Source: an uncultured Neomegalonema sp.
GTDB lineage: Bacteria; Pseudomonadota; Alphaproteobacteria; Rhodobacterales; Rhodobacteraceae
NCBI GenBank assembly: GCA_937990185.1
Contig: CALKBI010000006.1
Coordinates: 62,001 to 126,000 of the forward strand
Direction of reading: 5' to 3'
Length of the DNA stretch: 64,000 nt
The position numbers and the translations under genes were made by a program. This document shows, in pieces, positions 1 through 6,474 of this stretch; within the stretch, counting starts at the first letter, position 1, and each line of letters starts with the position of its first letter. The notes below the pieces were generated by a model that made no database searches, was not told the DNA's origin, and saw nothing but the letters and a program-made list of their open reading frames with translations.

Positions 1-333
1 CCTAAAGTCCTCAAACCATTGAAGAAAATCCGCCCGAAACATAAATCGTTCGCCGTAAAATGTATTACCGCGCAGCCACGTGCTCTCGCCCCGAGACAGT
101 TTTAGGGTGCGGATATGGTCGAGATTCTCGCGCAGCTCACCTTCATCTATGAGTTTCGCTAATGGTACGGTAGTTGTGCGGTTGATCAGGCTAAACGTGA
201 CTTGCGTATCGGCATGGCGGCGGAAAATACTTTGTGCCATCAATAGCTTGTAGAAATCAGTGTCTATGACAGAGCGCACAATCGGATCAATTTTCCAGTT
301 GTGATTGTGAACGCGGGTGGCGATATCGGTCAT
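1..333 (-). CDS. pncB: nicotinate phosphoribosyltransferase, N-terminal part (cut by window edge)
   Basis: Only the first 111 codons lie in the window; the gene runs off the left edge. The start is the ATG at 333-331. The translated N-terminus carries DTDFYKLLMAQ followed by FRRHADTQVTFSLINR, the substrate-binding opening of nicotinate phosphoribosyltransferases, and then LRGNTFYGERF, which is typical of the proteobacterial enzyme. The enzyme makes nicotinate mononucleotide from nicotinate and PRPP in cytoplasmic NAD salvage. It is divergent from the ethylmalonyl-CoA mutase gene. Family assignment is good; the catalytic histidine region is outside the window. Confidence 0.85.
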   Translation of the reverse strand, partial: MTDIATRVHNHNWKIDPIVRSVIDTDFYKLLMAQSIFRRHADTQVTFSLINRTTTVPLAKLIDEGELRENLDHIRTLKLSRGESTWLRGNTFYGERFMFRADFLQWFEDFR

Positions 334-471
334 AGTTACGAGCCTTAACTTATACTAGGCGATGACCGTGGCATGATTTTCCTAGTCAAAACCAGAGCAA
401 TTTACTGGCAGTTGACATGATACCCTTAGAAACGCCGCGAATTAGGTTTCATTTGCCCCTCGTGCTGCACT

Positions 472-499
472 GCAATATAGTTTGCGCAATAATATTGCG
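472..499. promoter_or_regulatory. symmetrical dyad upstream of ecm, probable regulator site
   Basis: An outer inverted repeat GCAATAT (472-478) / ATATTGC (492-498) is centred on the self-complementary octamer TTGCGCAA (482-489). A second exact palindrome, CGCAATA-A-TATTGCG, occupies 485-499. The site lies 27-54 bases before the ecm start codon. The TTGC/GCAA half-sites recall the TTTGCAAA elements described for RamB/PccR-type regulators of acyl-CoA assimilation genes. That link is an inference from pattern only. Confidence 0.5.
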
Positions 500-525
500 T
501 CAGGATACCGGATAGAGGCTCGATT

Positions 526-2502
526 ATGACCGAAGTGAAAAAAGACCGTCCTTGGTTGATGCGGACGTATGCCGGGCATTCGACGGCGAGTGCTTCTAAT
601 GCGCTTTACAAGACGAACTTGTCCAAAGGGCAGACGGGTCTTTCGGTGGCTTTCGATTTGCCCACGCAAACCGGATACGATTCGGATGACATTCTAGCGC
701 GAGGTGAAGTCGGCAAAGTCGGTGTGCCGGTTGCTCACCTTGGCGATATGCGCACGCTGTTCGATGGCATTCCGCTGGAGCAGATGAATACCTCGATGAC
801 GATTAATGCGACCGCTGGCTGGTTGCTCGCGCTTTATGTCGCTGTGGCCGAGGAACAAGGTGCGGATGTCTCGAAACTGCAAGGCACAGTGCAGAACGAT
901 ATTATTAAAGAATATCTGTCGCGGGGAACCTATGTGTTTCCGCCCGAGCCTTCATTGCGCCTGATTACCGATGTTGCGGCCTATACGTATTCTGCCGTGC
1001 CGAAATGGAATCCGATGAATGTCTGTTCCTATCACTTGCAGGAGGCGGGTGCGACGCCGGAGCAAGAGCTTGCCTATGCGCTGGCAACGGCAACGGCTGT
1101 TCTTGATGGCATGAAAGCGCGCGATGATGTTGATCCGGCGGATTTTCCGGGCATCGTTGCGCGGATTTCTTTCTTTGTGAATGCGGGCATCCGGTTTGTC
1201 ACCGAGATGTGCAAGATGCGCGCGTTTGTTGATCTTTGGGACGAAATCACCAGTGAACGCTACGGAGTTGAAGACCCTAAGCAGCGCCGTTTTCGCTATG
1301 GCGTGCAGGTCAATAGCCTCGGCCTAACCGAGCAACAGCCGGAGAATAATCCGTACCGGATTTTGCTGGAAATGCTCGCTGTTACGATGAGCAAAAATGC
1401 CCGTGCGCGCGCCGTGCAATTGCCCGCATGGAACGAAGCGTTGGGCTTGCCGCGCCCTTGGGATCAGCAATGGTCGCTTCGGATGCAGCAAGTGCTCGCC
1501 TATGAGACGGATTTGCTGGAATACGATGATCTGTTTGATGGCAATCCGGCGGTGGAACGCAAGGTCGAGGCTTTGAAAGCTGGCGCGCGTGAAGAACTGG
1601 CCAAGATTGACGAGATGGGCGGCGCGATGGCTTCCATCGATTATATGAAGCGCCAACTCGTTGAGGCTAACTCCGAGAGGGTCGCACGAATTGAACGCGG
1701 TGAACAAACTGTCATCGGCGTCAACAAATTCAAAGAAACCGAGCCGTCGCCTTTGACGGCTGGCGGTGGAGATATTCTCGTTGTCGATCCTGCGATGGAG
1801 CAAGATCAGATTGACCGCTTGAATGCGTGGCGGGACGGGCGCGGCGATGTGTCTGCTGCGCTGGCAGAGCTAAAATCGGCTGCGCAAGAAGGGCGGAATA
1901 TCATGCCTGCGTCGATTGCTGCTGCAAAAGCCGGAGTGACCACGGGCGAATGGGGCCGTGTGATGCGCGAGGTCTTCGGAGAGTACCGCGCACCGACGGG
2001 GGTTTCCGCCTCTGCACGGGCGACGGTAAGCGATGAAGGCGCGATGGCGGAGGTGCGCGCGGATGTCGAGCGGGTATCCGATGCGATAGGGCGGCGTATC
2101 AAGTTTCTGGTTGGTAAGCCAGGGCTTGACGGTCACTCGAACGGTGCAGAGCAGATTGCAGTGCGCGCCCGTGATTGCGGGATGGAAGTTGTCTATGAAG
2201 GCATTCGCCTGACCCCGGCACAAATCGTCAATGCGGCGTTGGAAGAGGGGGTGCATGTCGTCGGCCTCTCGATCCTCAGTGGCTCGCATTTGCCGCTTAT
2301 CAAAGAAGTCATGGACCAAATGCGTGCGTCTGGCTTGGATGATGTGCCGGTGGTGGCAGGCGGGATTATCCCCGATGAAGACGCTGAAACGCTGCGCGCT
2401 TATGGCGTTGCGAGGGTCTACACGCCGAAGGATTTCGAGCTGACTAAGATCATGGCGGATATTGTGGAACTGGTTGAGGGTGTTGGGGCGCGAGCGGCTT
2501 AG
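526..2502 (+). CDS. ecm: ethylmalonyl-CoA mutase (MeaA family, B12-dependent)
   Basis: The protein (658 aa) rearranges (2R)-ethylmalonyl-CoA to (2S)-methylsuccinyl-CoA in the ethylmalonyl-CoA pathway, which regenerates glyoxylate during growth on C1 and C2 compounds. Residues about 10-430 form the mutase TIM barrel, with the opening RTYAGHSTA, SVAFDLPTQTGYDSD and MNTSMTINATA. Residues about 522-650 are the cobalamin domain, whose DGHSNG motif at 535-540 supplies the lower ligand His537. The length and the short N-terminus fit the MeaA/Ecm group better than methylmalonyl-CoA mutase large subunits (over 700 aa). The gene stands alone behind a dyad-rich promoter region. Other pathway genes such as ccr or mcd are not in the window. 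Confidence 0.93.
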   Translation: MTEVKKDRPWLMRTYAGHSTASASNALYKTNLSKGQTGLSVAFDLPTQTGYDSDDILARGEVGKVGVPVAHLGDMRTLFDGIPLEQMNTSMTINATAGWLLALYVAVAEEQGADVSKLQGTVQNDIIKEYLSRGTYVFPPEPSLRLITDVAAYTYSAVPKWNPMNVCSYHLQEAGATPEQELAYALATATAVLDGMKARDDVDPADFPGIVARISFFVNAGIRFVTEMCKMRAFVDLWDEITSERYGVEDPKQRRFRYGVQVNSLGLTEQQPENNPYRILLEMLAVTMSKNARARAVQLPAWNEALGLPRPWDQQWSLRMQQVLAYETDLLEYDDLFDGNPAVERKVEALKAGAREELAKIDEMGGAMASIDYMKRQLVEANSERVARIERGEQTVIGVNKFKETEPSPLTAGGGDILVVDPAMEQDQIDRLNAWRDGRGDVSAALAELKSAAQEGRNIMPASIAAAKAGVTTGEWGRVMREVFGEYRAPTGVSASARATVSDEGAMAEVRADVERVSDAIGRRIKFLVGKPGLDGHSNGAEQIAVRARDCGMEVVYEGIRLTPAQIVNAALEEGVHVVGLSILSGSHLPLIKEVMDQMRASGLDDVPVVAGGIIPDEDAETLRAYGVARVYTPKDFELTKIMADIVELVEGVGARAA

Positions 2503-2625
2503 GATACTAATGTAGTGGCAACTTCACGTTCATGAGTAAACTAATAATTATTCTATCGGGAGTTGAAAATTTAGTTCTCTTGTGCATGCAATTCAAATTG
2601 TAGCACGCAAATAGGGAGAATTAGC

Positions 2626-3348
2626 ATGCCTAAAGACAGTCAAAATAACGCTAGCGAATTTAATAACGGTTGGTTGAATCCATCAAATATTGCTATTTTC
2701 TGGGTTTCGATAGCAGCTCTTTCTCTCATTGCTGGTGGGCTTTATTCTTTTTATCGTGTGTTTCATAATCTTAGTGTAAAAAAATGGGAACCAGCGGTTA
2801 ACTTGAAAATTGATGATAGGGCCGGGTTTTTCAGTGATCAATTTTCTCTATATCCGGATTTAATGTATCCAATTCTTGTCGGTGTTGTCTGCGTTGGTTT
2901 TGGGTATATACTTTTGAAAGGAATTATTCGTGCATCTTCGAAGGTTATTCCTGCCGAGGACAAACAACTCTTACATAATCTGATAGAAAACGGAAATGTT
3001 GCGGGGGTGGATCAATATGTGAGGTTGAGCTCACTCGCAGGATCTACTGGTTTTTTTACTCAGATGGGTTTCACTGGACTGCCGCTAGCCACGATCGGAA
3101 TTACATTAATTTTAGTGTTTCTGTCGATTTTGAACCCAGAAGATGGTAAGTTAAACGAAGACCTTCTCGATATGGCAAAATTGACACTCGGGGCGTTTAT
3201 AGGATCATTCGTGCAGAGAAAAATCGGTGATGATTCGCCGGTCTTGGATGATCCTAATGTGCCCTTGCAGACAGAGGTTATGGATGCTCCCTTGGAGAAT
3301 GCGAATGTTGAGGCCGGAAACGTGGAAAAAAATACACAAGAAGGTTAG
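2626..3348 (+). CDS. unknown membrane protein
   Basis: I do not recognise this 240-aa protein. A ribosome site (agggag) precedes the ATG. Three clear hydrophobic segments are visible: about 22-46 (IAIFWVSIAALSLIAGG), 79-103 (DLMYPILVGVVCVGFGYI) and 147-170 (GLPLATIGITLILVFLSIL). A weaker fourth segment sits near 185-198, followed by an acidic polar tail of about 40 residues with no hydrophobic stretch. The region is visibly richer in A/T than its neighbours, and its codon use (many ATT, TTT, AAT) differs, so recent acquisition is possible. It stands alone between ecm and the convergent CBM2 gene. No function can be assigned. Confidence 0.75.
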   Translation: MPKDSQNNASEFNNGWLNPSNIAIFWVSIAALSLIAGGLYSFYRVFHNLSVKKWEPAVNLKIDDRAGFFSDQFSLYPDLMYPILVGVVCVGFGYILLKGIIRASSKVIPAEDKQLLHNLIENGNVAGVDQYVRLSSLAGSTGFFTQMGFTGLPLATIGITLILVFLSILNPEDGKLNEDLLDMAKLTLGAFIGSFVQRKIGDDSPVLDDPNVPLQTEVMDAPLENANVEAGNVEKNTQEG

Positions 3349-3557
3349 AAATTGGGCGACAGGTTAAGGCAGCTTGACCTACATTTAACATTTATTTGCG
3401 AGCAGGCGGTAGATAATCAGTAGTTTTCAAACTTTGGACATTGTGAAGTTTTTCTAGGGCCTTGGAGCAAGGCTACTTAGATCGCAATTCCTGTTTAAGA
3501 AGGGTTTTATTGCTTGCTCGCCCCCCTCCCAAAAGAAAGAGGATCGCGTTAAGAGCT

Positions 3558-4715
3558 TTACCCTAAGAACGTGAAATCGAACTCATCCAAAGAGACGGTA
3601 TCGTTGGTCGCATTATCGCCGGTAAATCCGAAATTGACCGAACGGCCCACGGCAATGTCTTCGTTCCATGAGAGATTCTGAAACAGGATATCTCCATTGT
3701 CGAGTGTCTCTGCGGTGGCTCCCCAAACGTTGTTAAAGACGAAGGTGTCGCCTTCAGGCACGTCGAGAATAACCGACCAGCCGTCAATCTCATCTTCGGA
3801 CACGTTTTCAATTGTCACGCGCTGAAGGAAGCCTGAACCCCAATCGTTTGTAGGCGAAGTAATGATTTCGACGTCGGATTCTGTTGCTTCAACAGGCTCC
3901 GGGTCAGAGTCCAAGAATGTCGGGCAGAAATGTTCGTCTTCAAAGCCTGCACCGTCAATTTGGAACGAAACTCTGAATGTATCGCCGACGTTCAATTCCG
4001 GTCTGAAGCCAACATCAACATTGCCGATATCGAACGAGCCATCATCGGCTTGTTGAGTCGTCGGACCGTTAAAGCCATTGACGAAGACATTCACGATCCG
4101 GCCTTCACCGGTATAATTGCTGTTGATTGTCCAAGCGAACAGATCATCGCCGATGATCGAGTTTTCATTGACGGTATATTCGTATGTCGCGATGAAACCG
4201 CCACCAAATGCCGGATTGAAAAAGTCGTTTACATTGACTAGCTCGAATCCGCTTTTATCGCCTTCGCCGGTCGGTTCTTCCGGCTCTGGCTCTGGCTCTG
4301 GCTCCGGTTCGACATTAACTGTGACCGAAGCCTCGGCAAAGTCGGTTCCATCAAAGACCGTATAGGTGAATGTATCTGTGCCGGAGAAATCCTCATCGGG
4401 CGTGTAGGTGACGACATTATTCACGACAGAGACAGAGCCGTACACCGCGCCGGTTGTTGCAAGGATCACCAGCTCATCACCGTCAGGGTCGCTATCATTT
4501 GCGAGAACATCGATTTCGACAGCAGTACCGGCTTCGGTCGTGGCTGTGTCGTCTTCTAAGATCGGGGTCAGGTTCGTATCAAAAACCGGAAAATCGACGG
4601 TGATGTCGCCTGGCCCTGTCGTGACCACAGGGGTGAACGAAGCGGATAAGTCCGTCGTGAAGTCAAACGAGAAATCTGACTGAAGACTGGTCGTCAAAAA
4701 CAAATCGCCGAACAT
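3558..4715 (-). CDS. cadherin-like / CBM2 carbohydrate-binding protein, probably exported
   Basis: I place the start at the ATG at 4715-4713, which is preceded by ggagag; an in-frame upstream extension to 4844 lacks such a site. The protein is 385 aa. Residues about 45-140 form a cadherin-like Ig domain of the Ig_9/VCBS type (EDDTATTEAGTAVEIDVLAN, then VVTYTPDEDFSGTDTFTYTV). A linker of alternating Pro-Glu follows. Then comes a beta-rich region (about 155-275) that looks like a degenerate CBM. The C-terminus (about 285-385) resembles CBM2, with NDWGSGFLQRVTIENVS, GWSVILDVPEG and LSWNEDIAVGRSVNFGFTG. I see no catalytic domain and no Sec signal peptide. Acidic composition plus Ig repeats suggests type I secretion, but this is inferred. 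Confidence 0.75.
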   Translation of the reverse strand: MFGDLFLTTSLQSDFSFDFTTDLSASFTPVVTTGPGDITVDFPVFDTNLTPILEDDTATTEAGTAVEIDVLANDSDPDGDELVILATTGAVYGSVSVVNNVVTYTPDEDFSGTDTFTYTVFDGTDFAEASVTVNVEPEPEPEPEPEEPTGEGDKSGFELVNVNDFFNPAFGGGFIATYEYTVNENSIIGDDLFAWTINSNYTGEGRIVNVFVNGFNGPTTQQADDGSFDIGNVDVGFRPELNVGDTFRVSFQIDGAGFEDEHFCPTFLDSDPEPVEATESDVEIITSPTNDWGSGFLQRVTIENVSEDEIDGWSVILDVPEGDTFVFNNVWGATAETLDNGDILFQNLSWNEDIAVGRSVNFGFTGDNATNDTVSLDEFDFTFLG

Positions 4716-5134
4716 TGATCTCTCCGAAAATACAGTATTGCTCTTTGATCGGAAAAATAGCGGTGTATCGTTAACGGGGATTTTTATACGGATTAAGTGA
4801 AAAGCGGTCGTTAAAGTTTTAGGTAAAATAGGCGGCCCAACCATCGATTAAAGCGCATTGCGCATATCTTGAATCGAGAGTCGTGCCCAGAGCACACGCA
4901 TTTCGATGCATTGTTTTTTGCGATCTGATCGTGTGGCGCGATAGCGGAGACTGTTCTCTGACGGTGTGTCTTTCGATAGCCCGGCCTTCGATGTTATTCT
5001 TCACATCGCGATCCGGTGAAGTTTTTAATACAACCTGAACCTGATTTGGCCCGCGATTTGCTCTTTTTATTCCAAAATCTCAGGTTGCGACTCACGCAGC
5101 CGAACATTGGATTGAAACGAGACAGGGCACATAA
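4716..5134. other. intergenic region without recognisable gene
   Basis: This gap of 419 bases lies between the divergent CBM2 gene and the methyltransferase-family gene. The two short open frames inside it (around 4819-5004 minus and 5016-5201 plus) have no ribosome site and no recognisable product. It probably holds both promoters; I see no clear inverted repeat or terminator. Confidence 0.5.
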
Positions 5135-5623
5135 ATGGCTGTTCAGCATCCGAAATATGGAGCTTTTAAATTTAATCAGATTTGCCCAAGTAGCTGGGTG
5201 AGCTGGTCATGTTATGGCGCGGGTATGATCATGGCGATGTCTCCTGCCATGGCGAATGATCTTGCTAAAGGCGGGACAGGCGTTGCAGTGCTCGCAACGT
5301 CGATTTTGTTGTTTTTTATCTCGGCTTCTCTGGTGCAACGCCATATGCGGTTGTCGTTGCTATCGAGTTCTTACGGCCAACCACAGACATTAACGACCAG
5401 CGGCGTATTTGGTTTTACGCGCAATCCGATCTATGTCGCGTTTTTGCTGCCATTGTTGTCGATTGGATATTACTCGATCCCGGCGGCCTTGACGGCGGGC
5501 GTGGTCTATATCGGTTCAATGACGGTCTTCATCATTCGCGGCGAAGAAGTCATTCTGAGTAGGACTTTTGGTGCGGCTTATGATCAATACGCGGCTGCGA
5601 CGCCCCGGTGGTTGTTCTTCTGA
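5135..5623 (+). CDS. isoprenylcysteine carboxyl methyltransferase (ICMT/PEMT) family membrane protein
   Basis: The 162-aa integral membrane protein has hydrophobic segments near 22-42, 48-68, 98-112 and 115-137. The C-terminal half carries the family signature: LTTSGVFGFTRNPIYVAFLL at about 89-108, the Glu pair in GEEVILSRTFG, and YDQYAAATPRWLFF at the end. Family members use S-adenosylmethionine bound in the cytoplasmic C-terminal region to methylate membrane-embedded substrates. In bacteria the substrate is usually unknown. It ends 23 bases before the molybdenum hydroxylase operon and could be co-transcribed with it, but it has no evident role there. Confidence 0.75.
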   Translation: MAVQHPKYGAFKFNQICPSSWVSWSCYGAGMIMAMSPAMANDLAKGGTGVAVLATSILLFFISASLVQRHMRLSLLSSSYGQPQTLTTSGVFGFTRNPIYVAFLLPLLSIGYYSIPAALTAGVVYIGSMTVFIIRGEEVILSRTFGAAYDQYAAATPRWLFF

Positions 5624-5646
5624 GGCGAGCGGCTTAAGGTTTTGCA

Positions 5647-6474
5647 ATGGATTTTGCGAGACCTTCCCAAATTGATGAGGCGTTAGCGCTGTTGGCGTCC
5701 GGCGCATGGGATATTTTATCCGGCGGGACCGATTATTATCCCAGCCTGCGGGACGAGCCGCCGACCGCTCCTATCCTTGATATTTCCGCTATTTCAGAGT
5801 TGCGCGGTATCTCGCGGGATGCGGATGGTTGGCGCATTGGGGCGCTGGCAACCTGGACAGATGTGATCCGTGCTGATCTGCCGCCCGCTTTTGACGGGTT
5901 GAAACTGGCGGCGCGTGAAGTCGGATCTATACAGATACAAAACCGTGCAACACTGGTCGGTAATCTTTGCAATGCGTCCCCGGCAGCTGATGGTGTGCCG
6001 CCTTTGCTTGTGTTGGATGCTGCGGTTGAAATTGCGTCGGCCCAAGGACGCCGAGTTGTGCCTTTGTCAGAGTTCGTGTTGGGCAACCGGCACACTGCGG
6101 TGACTAACGGAGAGATTGTGACGGCGGTGCTTGTGCCGGAACGGGCGGGGCGGGGAGTTTCGTCATTCGTTAAACTCGGTTCGCGGAAATATCTGGTGAT
6201 TTCGATTGCTATGGTCGCTGTCCGTTTGGTCGTGGATGCAGGGCGTGTGGTGGAGGCTGCGGTGTCGGTTGGGGCGTGTTCGGAAGTGGCGCGGCGGCTG
6301 TACGGGTTGGAAGAGGTGCTTGTTGGGGTGCAGGTGGATGACGTTGTGAAGGCCGTTACCGCTGAGCATTTCGCTGATCTTGATCCGATTTCGGATGTCC
6401 GCGCTTCTGCTGGGTATCGGCGAGACGCAGCGCAGGAACTCGTGCGGCGTGCCTTGCGGGAGGCTCTGACGTGA
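5647..6474 (+). CDS. molybdenum hydroxylase FAD-binding subunit (xanthine dehydrogenase family)
   Basis: The 275-aa protein has the CoxM/XdhB fold. The FAD pyrophosphate-binding stretch is ILSGGTDYYPSLRD near residues 24-37. The second flavin motif, QIQNRATLVGNLCNASPAAD, lies near 96-115. A CODH-type C-terminal domain follows. It passes electrons from the FeS/Mo protein to an acceptor. Its stop overlaps the start of the next gene by four bases, so the two are translationally coupled and almost certainly subunits of one enzyme. It is the first gene of the five-gene operon that continues to 12235. The substrate is not readable from this subunit. Confidence 0.88.
   Translation: MDFARPSQIDEALALLASGAWDILSGGTDYYPSLRDEPPTAPILDISAISELRGISRDADGWRIGALATWTDVIRADLPPAFDGLKLAAREVGSIQIQNRATLVGNLCNASPAADGVPPLLVLDAAVEIASAQGRRVVPLSEFVLGNRHTAVTNGEIVTAVLVPERAGRGVSSFVKLGSRKYLVISIAMVAVRLVVDAGRVVEAAVSVGACSEVARRLYGLEEVLVGVQVDDVVKAVTAEHFADLDPISDVRASAGYRRDAAQELVRRALREALT

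Noticed and set aside
1-333. Nicotinate catabolism gene supporting the operon at 5647
   Set aside because: The product is a phosphoribosyltransferase for NAD salvage, which is not part of nicotinate breakdown.
4270-4310. Short tandem repeat that might be a CRISPR or satellite
   Set aside because: It encodes the alternating Pro-Glu linker of the CBM2 protein; there are no spacers.
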